DNA from: Amoebophrya sp. AT5.2
Lineage: Eukaryota; Sar; Dinophyceae; Syndiniales; Amoebophryaceae
Assembly: GCA_005223375.1 (NCBI GenBank)
Contig: RXOD01003917.1
Coordinates: 1-37,405, forward strand
DNA: 37,405 nt
Direction of reading: 5' to 3'
The first letter of the stretch is position 1, and every line of letters begins with the position of its first letter. The translations under genes and the position numbers were made by a program. Below, one piece after another: positions 20,830 through 33,800 of this stretch. The notes beneath the pieces were generated by a model that did no database searches, was not told the origin of the DNA, and saw only the letters and a list, made by a program, of their open reading frames with translations.

Positions 20830-21792
20830 CGGATGCGGCGAACCGCCAGCGAGGTCCTCGAAAGAGAACGACTCCATATTTATAAATTAGTACAAGATGA
20901 TGATGATCGAACGAATAAAGTGAAAAATCAGTTTTGCAGCAGACACACATCTACTGATCTAAGTAAAGGAAGTAAGTCAAAGTCTAAGTAACGATAATTA
21001 AGTACCTCGCAATGAACAAGCTCAGCGTCAGCCTGCTTACACTGGCTGGTCGCGACAGTGGCATGTCATCAAATAGATTTTGGTAGAGAACAACAAACAC
21101 AACCATGTGCATGATGTCTTGGTCTTCTCCTCAAGCGTCGCACCACGACGCAAAGATCCAATCCTCGGATACAGCGATGCCCATCGCTGCGAAGACGGTC
21201 CCGAGAAAAGTCGCACTTGCAGAAATGCTACTTTCTCTTTCTACTATACACTTAGTGGTAGGTTCGTCTCGGAGTTACGTACCCGCGTGGTTTTGTCACG
21301 GTATTTAGTATCGGATTGCGCGTTGTATGACAGTGACAGACAGATTTTGGATGATCTCAGACGGTCCCTTTCCTCCGATCGAGATTGATCCTCGTGGCCT
21401 GTCAAGAAGATGAAGAAGCTCGCGATCGTCCAGAAGCTCTATCTCTATCTGTTCGCCGTTGGGTACAGGCAATTAAAGACCTAGTCTAGGCAGCAGCACA
21501 AACCAACGCTTTCTGTAGCTCCGTCAATCAAAATCAATAAACAAAAACAAAATTATCGTTAGCAATAGCAGCGCGAGTCCGATTGGCACGGTAAGTAACG
21601 AGAACGACATTGACAAAGCGACCAACTACCAAGTCAGTGCAACATGCACGCACTTGCACGGCCGCAGCGACCACTAAACTAACTCTTTCTCATCTTTCCT
21701 TCTACACATCAACTCGCTTTTATTTTGTACTTTCATCTCATTATCTTTATCCCTAACTACGCTAACTCAGTCTAATTTCACAGCACTTCAAG
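20830..21792. other. Intergenic region before the DnaJ/TPR gene
   Basis: No supported gene. It is AT-richer, with a pyrimidine-rich stretch at about 21680-21780 ending in TTTCACAG at 21775-21782, eleven bases before the ATG of the next gene. That could be the acceptor of a 5' UTR intron or a trans-splice acceptor; the donor was not identified. Confidence 0.4.
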
Positions 21793-24700
21793 ATGGCGTT
21801 GAGCTGTAACAACCAGCTCGACATGTATACCGGCGGGCCCCGCCAGCAGCGGTCCCGCGGTTTTGTCACTGTCCGCGAGCCGGCGCTCGGGTTTTTCATC
21901 ACCGGCACAACCATCGACGACATGAACGGTATCTACGTGTGTGCGCGGAACGACTCGGTGACTCACCTGGATTTGAAGAACCGCAAACTGTTGCTGACCT
22001 ACAGGAACGACAATAAGCACGGCTGGCTCATGGCGCTCGTGGAGCCGCTCGAAAAACCGAAGCCGAAGGGAATCGCGTCGATACTGCGAAAGCGGAACAG
22101 AGCAATGATGTTCTCCGACAGCGAGGAAGAAGACAGCGACGATGAAGGTTCCTTTCGCTTTCGCTTTTGGTACAGCTGGTACTCTCTGCGTTCCTTTAAA
22201 TTTGCACAGTGAGATTCACCAGGCACTCGTCCTGCAACTGTACAACTCATATGATCTACAAGTAAGAACATTGACGTTTCAACATCGACATCATGAACTA
22301 ACATGATCGTGCACGTGCTCGTGGTCATTTCAACAGTAAACGCCCTCCAGAAGCGCGAGTGGGTGTTAATCGACACCACTGGACGCGACCGGTTTCGCCA
22401 CGACGGCGACACGATCATCCCGGGCGCGGGGGTAAGCTGGAAGCATCTGCACCGGGGCCCCGCGATCCCTGCGGAAGAGAGTGCCGAAGAGGAGGAGGAC
22501 TGGGCTAGTGTCGACTCCGGAGACGAGAACCGCGCGTCCTCGTCGAAGGATCCGGTCCCTGGGGGTCGCTCAGGCAGCAAGAGCAGCAAGTCTGGGAAGC
22601 AGCCTGCAACAAGTTGCACCGCGATCCAGGCGAAGGAAGAAAAAGAGGACGACGAAGACGAACTACCGTGGCAAGTAAGGAAGAAGTGATTTCTATCTTT
22701 TCATCGAACGAGTAACGACCACGTGCTAACTTGTAGTTCAGTTGTTGTAGTACTACAGGCTTGCATGAATCATGTACTTGTTGGCGCGTGATGTAGCTTT
22801 TCTGATGCAGCATGCTTCTTTAACCGACTTCTATCGCCACTTTTCTTTTCAATTTCATTTTACGCATGGAAGCATTGTGTTGACAGGTCATTGCCATTCT
22901 TGACCGCGAGACGGTTGCCGATATGCGTTACACGGCGAGATGCTACGAAGCCAACCTCCGCGAAGCGAAATCCGGTCGCCGTTTGCCGAAGATCCAAGCT
23001 TTGACGGGTACTTGCACACTACACCGGTACAGTATCACAGCAACGAAACTACGTTCTCTTCACCTGTGCCTGTCCTTCTAGCTCATCACAACATCAAGGC
23101 GATTTGATTCCAAAAATTCCAGCTTGTTCAAACCCGCCCTCCCACTTCAGGCTTGGACACCGGCCGCTTGACCGGCTGCTGGTTGTATCGCGTTTCTTGC
23201 CTCGCCGGTGTGGAAGTCCGCGTTTCCCCCATGTTTGAGGCTCCCGTCATCGGCCACACGAAGCACGGTGAGTACGTGCAGATCGTTGAGAAGCGCGTTG
23301 TTGAGGACGAGACCTGGCTGCAATTGAAGTCGGAACGGCAGGACACAATGTACCGCGGGCTCTACCTCGGTGGCGACAACTGGATGGAGGAGCGCTGGGT
23401 TTCGCTTCGCGACGAGGACTACGACGAGGCTAAGGACCGTTTGGAAGAAGTCGACCTCCCGGACCTGGAAGCAGAACCGCCCGCGGTGGAGAAGCCAGAC
23501 GCCATCGCTTTCGACCGTCCGTTCGAACCCCGCCTGGCGGATGGTTCGGTCGAGGAAAAGGACGACGAGGACGACGAGGAAAACGACGCAGCGGGATCAT
23601 CATCCGCTTCGTCGGGTGGAAACAAAAACAGCGGTGACGACGCGATTATTTGCAGCAGCGAGCAGCTGGACAAGATCGATTTCTCTGCTTTTCGGAACGA
23701 GGGCGGAGCAATCGCCGGGCTGGGCGTGTTTGGGAGGAACGATGACGAATTTAAGGTAGGGGACGAAGTGCTGCTTTCGGGATTGAATGCCGAGGCGTTC
23801 AACAACAAGGTCGCAATCGTGGTGACAGCAGAAGAAAACGGGAGGCAGGGCGTGAAGCTGAAAAGCGACGAATCACAGGCGGTGAGCGTGAGGGTAAATT
23901 CGATTTCGATCAGTTTTTGGATCACAAGCAATTCATTGTTGAGTACGTAGTGCGATGGATTCAGCGATAACGAAAGTGAGGCATCTGCCACTGCATCATG
24001 ATTCAACCTCCACAGCTGGACAACTTGCGCAGCACCAAGGAGGGCGCGCTGGGGCCCATGGCGCGGTACGCGAAAACTCTGGGAGTTTCGCTCGCAAATT
24101 TTGGGGTCATCGAGGACGAGGACTCTTCCGCAGTCGCCTCTCCCGCAAAGCCAAGCGGCTCGAGCAACGGCGGCAGCTCGCCAGACGTCGCCTCCACATC
24201 GGCAGGCTCAGACGAAGCATCGGCGAAGAAGGGATCGGATGGCACTCTGTTGGATGAGCACACGCCCTCGAAATCAACCGCGACCTCCGAGGCCGCGGCA
24301 GCTGGAAATGCGGGAACATCTTCAAACACCATTGAGGTTGCCGACGTTTTGAAAGTCGCACTTCGAGCGGCGAAGCGCGACGCCAGCGGGAATGCGGGGC
24401 AATTGTCCTCGCTCCAGGCCGCCTACGACGGGCTCGTGCGGTGCCTCAAGCAGAAGGAGAAAGCGCGCGGAAAGACCTCTACCACGGTCGAGGTCGTCAA
24501 CAAGACTTCGAAGATGAAGAAAGAGTCTACGTCTACAGATGCAGATTCCAGCGATACGACTGCGGTCGTTGTATCTCCTGCCGACGTGTTGAAGCGGGGC
24601 AACCTGGGGCAGCGGGCCAAGAACGCGATCCAGCAGTGCGAATCCGAGGAGTCCATTAAGGCTGTGATCAAGGGTGTGCAGGACCTGCGGACGCTCATCA

Positions 24701-26437
24701 CGATTGCGGCGCCCATGTGCGGGGGCAAATCTCCGGCGGCCGAGGGATCGGCGGAGGAGCATGCGTTCGGCATTGCTTCCGACGACTTGGTGTTGCGGTT
24801 GACGCTGATTCAGTCGTTGCTGAAGGCTCGGAAGGAGACCGAGGGTGCGCGCGAGGCGGCGGTTGCGATCAAGCTGTACCCGGAAAGCACGGCTGCTGCG
24901 TACTGGCACGCGCGTTTTTTGTTGCGCAGTGCGAGCACGGACGACGAGAAGAAGCAGAGAGCGCTGGATTTGTTGAAACAGGTGGCGGAGGAATCACCGG
25001 AGCCGGGGCTGCTGGAGAGTGGAGGTGCAGCTGTTGCTTCCGCCAGTGCGGATTCAGATGAGCTTGTTGCGGAAGGGGAAGAACAAGAAGCAGATGGCGA
25101 CGCCAAGATGGCCAACGCGTCTGCGGCGACCGCGAAATCCACCAAAGAGGCAAGTGCGATCAACCCCAACCGCGCCTGGGCAGTTTGTGAAGCGAAGAAG
25201 AGGGTTGCAGCTTGGAAGGAGAAGGAGCGTGGCGAGCGGCGGGCAATGGACGCGTACTCACGCGGCCTCTTTGAAGACGCCGTGAAGTGGTACGAAATGG
25301 GCATCAAGGGCGCGCAGGACTTCGAGGACGACAAGTGGGGTCGCGCGGAGCTGTTCGCGGCGCGCGCCGCGAGCTACAGGCGCTTGCGCGAGTTCACGAA
25401 GGCGATCGACGACTTGGACCGCGCGCTGGGCCTCTACCCGCGATACAAGAGAGCGCTGTTCCGCAAGGGAGTAGTGCAGCTGGATGCAGGTATGTAAACA
25501 TTCTTCTTCTTGAGATACAAATATTAATATATAATTTCGAATCCTGTACCCGCCGAAGGATGTGTACTTTTGCTCGCATGGGTTTGCGTTTGGCTCTCGC
25601 TTTGGCTCCATCAAATTATAAATCTTAGAAAATCTCCAGGTCGACCCAAGGACGCCATTCAATCTTTCGAGACACTGATGGGCCTCGACCGCGACTGGGA
25701 AAGCCTCCTCGACTGGCTGGTGCGGGCGCACGCGCAGCAGCGCCGTGGTGGCGGGGCAGCCGCGAGCTTTTACAATCAGGGCATGTTTTCCGAATCCAAG
25801 ATGGGTACGTGGGCGGAGGCGGCGGGGGAGGGCGACATCGCGAACGAAAAGGACCACTATGCGGTGTTGGGCGTGTCCCAGGACGCTACCGAAAAGCAGC
25901 TGAAGAAGGCCTATCGAGTCCTGAGCTTGAAATACCACCCGGATAAGGAAGGAGGATCGACGAGGTAAGTAAATTGTTCAATCAATGTTGCTGAAACAAA
26001 GTAGATGAACATGTCCAAGTCGAAGTCCATGTCGTGTACATGTAGCGACGATCAGTTCCAAGAACAAGTTGCTGGCGAACTAGTACTTCGATGAACTTCT
26101 TTCTGGTGGTGCAAGCCCTCGTCGTCGTGCTAAACATTGTCATTGTCATCTTCACAGGGCGTTCCAGCGTGTCGCGCTTGCGTACCAGACTTTGTCGGAT
26201 CCGGAAAAGCGCGAATCGTACGACAACGGTGCGGACATCGGGAAGGAGAAGAATGAGGAAAACTCGGACAGCGACGACGAGCAGAAAAAACAGTGTCTGC
26301 GCGAGGAGATCGAGCGAAAGTACTTCCCGGAGCGGTACAAGTTCTATCCCTTTGGGGATCCCTTCGTGCAAAAGCGCAAGCGGCAGGAGCGGATGCAGCA
26401 ACGGCAGGGCCGCCCGGCATGGTTTGATCAGTTCTGA
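21793..26437 (+). CDS. Large TPR and DnaJ (J-domain) co-chaperone-like protein, seven exons
   Basis: Exons 21793-22147, 22337-22674, 22887-23007, 23151-23893, 24016-25489, 25640-25964 and 26158-26437 keep phase throughout and give 1211 residues. The J domain is at about 1081-1150 ([20 protein letters not shown], then the HPD motif at 1110-1112, needed to stimulate Hsp70 ATPase) and is split by intron 6. Just before it are TPR-like helices (about 925-1030; [20 protein letters not shown]), and another TPR-like stretch lies earlier in exon 5. TPRs followed by a J domain near the end match the DNAJC7/DNAJC3 layout, but this protein is much longer. Its N-terminal half holds acidic linkers, an SH3b-like segment in exon 4 ([20 protein letters not shown]) and a KOW/SH3-like stretch ([20 protein letters not shown]). 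It probably recruits Hsp70 to clients or complexes. The donor of intron 1 (gttcct) is weak; the others are GTA-type. Confidence 0.85.
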
Positions 26438-27883
26438 AAAAATTGTTGTTCACCGGGTTTTTAAGTTGTAGATTCCTGTACGTAGTATTGCAGTCGACTG
26501 TAACTGTATCAAGAAATCGTGGTCGATGTCGCCGGTCTCGCTATGATCGCCTCCGCCTCCTGTCATCCGAAGATAAATCCATCGAAAACGAAGCCGAAAT
26601 ATATACTGGAAGTATAGACTCGGGTCGGCAGAATTTGTGGCCTCAGAGACAGAGGACGACATAGAATAGAGGAAACGAAGTAGGAGCGTGATTTCGAAGT
26701 CGAAGCAGGACGGATCGTCTCGCATAAAGTAGAGTAGAAGCAAGGACAAGGATAAGAACCTAGGCTCAGCCATTTTAAATTTCAACATCGCAGTATTTCT
26801 GTCGCCGCTGCAGGCCCCGCTTCTTGTGCGGCTGCGGCCTTCGAAAGCTTATATCTACTTTCTTTCAACACTAAAGAACCAGTAGGAAAATATTAAAAAA
26901 AAAAAGACCGATCTTGATTGAAGATGAAGTTGAAGACGAAGCAAGATGGTGGATCATCTTCATCAGCTGTGCCTATCGCTATCAGGGCCTGCTACAGGTA
27001 CAGGCAGCTAGCTGCAGAGAATTCGTTCTTACTTTTCTTTGAATACCTGGCACGGATGTGTGAAGAATTTTCGCGTGGAAGATAGATTCCCCATGAAGAG
27101 CAAGAGAATTTTGGCATTCATTTCGTCGATGTTTTCTGCGCATCAGTGGGATAAAAGGACCCATCTGTGTACAACCTCAACGAACTTCTAAGCAGCTCTG
27201 GCGATGACTACTTTCGTTTTATTTTCATTTTGTTTTTTTGGAAAGCCACATGCAGCTCGTAGCTAGTCGTAACCATAGGTAAACCATCAGAGTACCTGCC
27301 GTTTGAATAGCGGATACTTCTGTTTGTTTTTCGTGAAAGGCTCCTAAGCCGATTGCGATTCTGGATTGATTTCGAGTCGGTCTCCGTGGGTAGCCGTGCA
27401 GGCATAGTGGCACGAAAATGTTGCCGACGATCACGATTCTTCAAAAAGCGAATCCAAGAAAACGCAAGAAGAACGAGATGAAGCATCTCGACAAGAGCTG
27501 CGCCGGAACTACTAAACACAACACGCTAATGCGTGAGCTTGATGGGTCGTGCGTTTCTTGCTCGACCATGACCCGTCGACGAGCAAGGCCTCGTATTTCG
27601 TCGACGAGGACGAGAAGATCGAGATGACATGACGAGGAGAGGAGAGCGTGTACGTGGTAGTAGTTTGAGCGTTGTTCAAACTCGTCTCCTGTGAGGCCGC
27701 TGGAATTTCTAACTGATCTCACTCGCATGGAGAAGATAGAGCCAGCGGAGGCGGACGGCCCACGTGTACTTATAATTTCGTGTAGCGGACGCCATTAATA
27801 TTTGGGGTCGCGCTAGTCTCTCTTGTTAGGCTTCCCCATGCTCACGGAAAACGATTACGAGTAGTCTGTCTACTTCGAAAACA
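26438..27883. other. Intergenic region, DnaJ/TPR gene to giant coiled-coil gene
   Basis: About 1.4 kb with no supported gene on either strand; open frames are short and without motifs. It holds an 11-A run at about 26895-26905 and a small hairpin, GTTTGA/TCAAAC, near 27664-27682. Confidence 0.45.
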
Positions 27884-30800
27884 ATGCCGCGCACGCTGCC
27901 TCCTCCCGCGCTAGAGTGTGCGCCTCCATGCCTCTGGTTCTCGAGCCTAAAGATGGGGAAGTGCAGCGACCAAACAGTGTACCTCCGCAACCTACGCGCA
28001 GAACCGCTCGAGATCGCCGACCTTCGCCTTGAGTGTGTAAACGGCTTCATGAAGCCCGACACGCAACTCGACATCGTGGCGAAACCGATGTATCGCTTCC
28101 ACCTGAAGCCAGCGGCGAACGTGGTCGTGCCGCCGAAAAGCGAAGTCGGGATACGAGTCACCGTGCGAACGGTTGACAAGGTAACGGTAAGTAGAAGTAC
28201 GCGACGATATACTACTTGTTCTACTTCCGTATACATCGACATGATCATGAGTCAGTTTACTATTACTGGTCTTCTATCTATATCTTTCTTTTTCTAGTAC
28301 CTACTGCTCCTGTTGAGAGAGTTCGTTGATTTGGCGCGTGATCGATCAAACGTGAAGGATCTACGTCCCCACCTCCTTCAGGTGACGAAGCGTTTCGAAG
28401 AGTTCATGGAGATTCGGTTGCGCACTGGCGAGCTGTTTTCGTACAGCGTGATCATCGATCCGGGTGTGGCGTTTGCGAAGACTAAAAAACACGCCACGCC
28501 GCAGCCTGTCTTGGTTGTGCAGGCGCAAGCGCCGCAGGCTTTGTCTTCAACGACAGCACCGGCCGGCGGGCCGCGGGCGAGTTCCTCCAGATCCAGGTCG
28601 CCCACGACGTCGCGGCTTCACGCGGCCGACGAACGCGACCTCGAGCTGTTGCGCGATCTTGAGTCTTCTAACAACATGCTTCGCCAACAACTGCGCAAAA
28701 AGCGCGCCACGGATGCGACGAACGCATACATGCAGTGCTTGGAAGAGGTAGAGCGCGACCTGGACGCGCTGCGACTAGAAACCTCGCCGCGCGAAGAAGG
28801 CGGCGCTTCGAATGAAGATGGCGCTTCTCGTCGTCAACATGAGACCGTGGGGGCCGTGGACGGCTTCAGCTGGGTGCGGCGAGTGGAGTCGGCGCTAAAC
28901 CAAAACAAGTACAATGCGGCCTTGAATCGGCCTCCTGTTGTGAGGCAGAAGAAAAATTCCAGCGGGGGAGCTGGGCCAAAAGCAGACGAGAGGAACCTTA
29001 CCGCGACGACGCAGCGCAAACTGATCCAGAAGCTGCAGGAAGAAAGCGCGATTCTGCGGCAGGCGGTTGGTGGCAGAATAGCGCAGGGCAGCGGACCGCT
29101 ACGAATGAAAAAGCGAAAAAGAAGCGCGTCGGCGGGGCGGGGCGGAGCAGGCGGCAGTAAACAAGCAAAGCCGATAAAGTCTAGGGCAGGCAAGCCTACC
29201 GCAGCGTCCGCCGCCGGCGAGATAGAAGACAAACTGGCCCTGCATGCTCAGCTACTCAGTCTGGAGGCGGAAGTGATGGAACTGCGTGCGGATTTGTTGC
29301 AGCAGACGTCGGTGGAAGGACTGCCGGAGCTGGAACAGTTGATGGGAGCCGAAGAAGATCACGATCAGCCCATGGGCGGCGGCCACGGAGGGGGGCATGC
29401 CAATGCGACCATTAAGGGCAGTAGCATGGACTACATTGTATCGTCGTCGACGTCCGCAGCATCGTCGCCAAATGAAGCGGCTGCTCCCGCCGATCTTGTG
29501 CTCACTCTTCCGTCTTCCTCGTCGCGGGGAGTGTCGGATTCAGATGGCGCAAAAAAGGAGATCCCTGCGTTTTACGGCCAGACCCTCATCCGCCCTGAAG
29601 AGTCGGCCCGCAAGAAGCGGTTGCAGAAAGAGAAGCGGCGCGCAGCGCGCGCCGCCAAGGAGGGTGCAAGCGCGACCGCGACGGGTGCCGGCGATAGCAC
29701 TCTCACGGACTATTTTCGCGAAGGACCAGCAGGAGGAGCTTCGTCGAAGTCGCCAGTGTCGGCATCTGACGAGTCCCCAACTGGGGGCCTTGGTGAAGTC
29801 GGCGCGTCGCCGCGGAGTGGGTCCTCGAAACTGCCCTTCTCGCCGGTGGGATTAACTGAGAACGATCGCCGCGAATTTGCCGCCATCTTTGATCCGCCAA
29901 ACGCGTCGCAGTCGCCGAAAAAGATGCAGCGCACACGCACAGTGGGGGTGGACATCTACGTCGCCGCGGAGGCAGTAGTCTCCGCTAGTTGTCCCGCCCA
30001 GACCTCGACATCTCCACTCGAAAGCCTCAGCCCAACGGGCGAGCGCATACCGATGCTGTTGGACGAGGACCGTGGTGCTTCAGGCCAGATTGAAGAGTGT
30101 CGTGCTGCTGCTTCTCACGAGCTCGTTGTTTTCTCCACATCGCAAAACCGGGTGGCAGACGCAGGTCCGACCTCGGAGCAGCAGCCGAAAAGGGGCGTTT
30201 TCGAAGCTCCCGCGTCTCCCTCAACGGCTGCAGCTCATGCAGAGAGAGGCTTCAACGCAGCTTCAGAGGACGTAGAAGTTGTACGCCCGCCCGCTCCGGT
30301 GGCTGGCACTGGTAGTGACCGCGAAGATGAGCCATCTTCAAAGCCTTCCAGCGTCGTCCACCACAGCCCGCCGTCGCCCAGAGCGAGAGGACCACAGGGG
30401 GGCCATTCTTCTTCCCCCTCCGCCGCCGAGGCCGATGACGAAGACGACCAACACGGCATTCCGAGCGAGCTGTCGGCGAATCACGAGGAACTACTGCGCG
30501 AGCACAGGACAGCGCGACTGAAAGCAGCGGGCGGCAGCGCCATCATAAAATGGCACGAGGAACAAGAAGCGACGCGGCCGCGTCCGTCTTCGTCTCGCGT
30601 GCTTGGTGCGGGCGGATCGGGGTCCGGCTCGGACGCCAACGAGGACATCGCTAGCGCTCCTGCTTCTCCGAAACCGTCGCAGGCTGGGCCAGGGCCAGCA
30701 CCGGGCGCTAGTAATGCACGTGAGCAGGGCGAGGTGACGTCTATCGCGGCCAACAGCAACATCAACACGACAATCGTTCGGGCAGAGGCCTCTGGGGACC

Positions 30801-33800
30801 ACGATGAATTAGAGGGGATGAACGACGAACAAGATGAGGCATCTCTTGATGAAGCAGCAGCAGCAGGGAAGGGTGAAGATTCTTCCGCCAACGCCGATGA
30901 CACGACGCGGGCTAAGACGGAGCCGGAGGCCCCAGAAGATAATATCCACGATAAGGATAATGATGTTGATGTAAATCTAAATGTTCTCGCGTCGCCGTCA
31001 CCGCGGCGTGGTACGAGCAGAAGTGGTGGTGCTAACCAACAAGAAGACCACCACGTACCTCCACCTGGACCTTGTTCGACGCCCGGGCCCGTCACACACA
31101 CGCCAAGCAACGTTCACACGCCGGAGGAGGTAGTCGGCTTGCTCGACGCCGCATTTGTGAATGTGCAACAGATTTCGGCCCAAATGGTGGCGTCGCCGGA
31201 CATGCAAACGGTAAACGACCAACTCGACTACATCCTCGTGCACGAAATACAGCCGCTAAGGATGCGGGTACTGATTTTCCTCTGTGTTGAATGATCACAA
31301 GGTAGGATCGATGATCGAGCACGTCTCTTTCTTTTTAAACTTCAAAATCTCAACTCATATTTTACTTCTGTGTAGTTTCATCAACCTCAGAGAAGTAGTC
31401 AGAGACGAACACGAAGACTCAAGCGACGGAAACGAAATAAACATCAAAATGCACAGCTCTCGAACATGGAGAAAGCGGCTCGCGACGCGATGGAGGAGAA
31501 GGTGGAGGCTGTTTTTGCACTGCTGCAAACAATCCAGGACCAAATCGCGAAAAGCGTGCTGAGGCGTCGCGATCAAGTAGAATCGGCCATGGACGATGCG
31601 GAAAGCAAGGTACTACAACTACTACAAAGCAAGTACAAGTAGGTAAGCTTACCTCTAGTCTACGTCTGCGTATGCGTAAGTACTACTATGTGGTGCTGCG
31701 TACTACGCTCTCGCTCACGCACACACATGAAGAAGCATGGAGCATGACGATCACGATTCAAATTTATTTCCTTCTTCATCATAATATTCAGGCCTCTGCT
31801 GCCGACCTTGGTTCACATCGCCACGGAATTCAGGAGTTGTTAGACGTTCAGCCTGTGCTTGACCGCGCAGCAGCAGTGCTGGCCCATTACCCGGTGGATT
31901 CGCCGGGAAGCGCCGCGATTTCTGCGCCTCCGGCGCTAGAATTGGATCTGGCTGCACCACTGCAATCAAACGCGCACGCGGATTCCGGGGCTTCTTCGGC
32001 CGATTCCTTGTCTGTCATCTCAGAGGACCCTTGCGACGAGCCGTCCATGCGCGTGACAAGAGCATCCATCCGGCGGCTGATTGTGCGCAGCCTGCGGGTC
32101 AGCGGCGATCCGGTGCATCAAATACAAATGCCGCGCCCTGCCCTTGGAAGTGGAGCAACCGCGACCGCTTTGGGAAGTTGCAAAAACGCTAGGCGAAGGT
32201 CAAACAATATCTTACCGCTACCGCAGGACAGCTCTGCAGCAGCGGCAGAAGGTGGAGGTGCTGCGCCTGCGCCGGGGGTTTCGTCGTCGGGGAATGAGTC
32301 GATATCGTCCGCGAAGATTGCGTCTGAGAACATGCGAATTCTTCGTGAGGAGTACCACGCGGACAGCTATCCGAACACGCCAGCGAGAGGGAGTAAAGAC
32401 GTCCCAGGGAGCGGAAAAGGCTTTTTCGGCGACGAATTCGAGCAGTCTTCTTCCGATGCGCCCGAGGATCCTGGCGCACCTCCAATCACGCGCGCAGGTG
32501 GAGCGACGCAGTTCGATGCGGATTTGTTCAAATGCGAGATGCACGAGCGGGTCCGCGACCTCGCGCAGAAGGCGCTGCGGAAGCGGCTTTGTTACGTCTC
32601 CGTTGGGCAGCTGGCCGAGCGTTCGAAAACGCTGGCGGAGTCCATCGAATCACACACGCCAGACGACCTCCAGGGCAGTATTAAATGTAAGAAGTCGCAC
32701 GCGCCGGCCGGTGCTGGAAATGCGGTGGACGTCACGGCAGCGACTGCAGAAGGCCGTAGCAGCGCGGTGGTTGCCCCAGTGGTCCACCCCATCTGCGTCC
32801 CGCCGGGGAGTCAAGGTGAGAAAACTGATGCAGAGCCCGACACAACTCTACTCACGCTGTCGTTCGGCGAGCAGACGATTTTGCAGCAGTTGCTTGAGAA
32901 AGTGCTCACGGCGTTCGTTCTCCAAAAACAGGATTTTCACAAGGAAGCGCAGCAGCAGAACGAAGGCACCAGTTCCCTTTCGCGTTCGCAACTCCTCGAG
33001 CTCGACGCAAGTAGTATGGCTATGGCTCGGCTTGTGGCCGAAATCGAAATGATTTTGTCCGACCTGTTCGACCGCGTACTGCTGTCCGAGGAGCGCCTGC
33101 TGGAGCGGTCGCCGAAGCAGAAGCCGTCACCTGACGATTTCCGAGCGCAGGTTGGTGGCGGCGCCGAGGCCCTGCTGCGCGGCGGAACCGGAGCGAAGAA
33201 TTTTGTCGCAGCTTCCGCAGCAGGCCCTACTTTGCCCGCAAAAACGGAACCGCCCGCGGAAGCTGGTGCTGCGACGAATGAGGCGTTCGAGTTACCTCTC
33301 TTTGACGAGCTCACAGTGAACCCCCTATACGCAGTGACGAGTCTCCTGTACTCGGATCCGTTGCTGATTCACGATGGGCACCCACGGCATGACATACCGA
33401 ATGTTTTCGCGGCGGCTCACGACGCGACCAGGAGCGTGGAGCTGTCGGTCCTGTCGGCGCGGAGCGAAGATGACGCAAGAGGGCTCCTCGTGGATGCGTT
33501 CGTGGACGATCTGATTCAAGAAGGGGTGGTCCACGACCAACGCACTGGGGCGCACCAGTCGCAACACCTCCAATATCCGGGCAAAAACATCGGAGCTGCT
33601 CGTCGGACGGGAAGCAGCAGCAAAGCTGGGAGCCCTCACAGCCCCAGGCAGAGGGCAAGCGGGAACAGGAGCAACATCAGAGGACACAAAATTACAGCTT
33701 CTACTACTAAGAACAGCAGTCCGAGACCGAGTCGAGCGAGTGTTGCACCAAGGGGAAGGGCGGATTCGTCAGATCATGTTGGAAGAACATCACGTCGGAC

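Noticed and set aside
26760..26785. GGCTCAGCCATTTT, faintly like part of a dinoflagellate spliced leader
   Set aside because: The order and sequence do not match the known 22-nt leader, and no donor site follows; no intact leader was found on either strand.
30481..31110. 209-codon minus-strand frame
   Set aside because: Antisense shadow of exon 2 of the giant gene; Ser/Ala/Pro-rich composition with no motif.
31641..31654. 14-bp perfect palindrome AGGTAAGCTTACCT inside an intron, and another (TACCATGCATGGTA) at 35770-35783
   Set aside because: About two perfect 14-bp palindromes are expected by chance in 37 kb, so neither is evidence of a site.
32081..33052. 323-codon + frame overlapping exon 4 of the giant gene
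   Set aside because: It is Arg/Ser-rich with no domain; the other frame continues for 984 codons and joins in phase with upstream exons.
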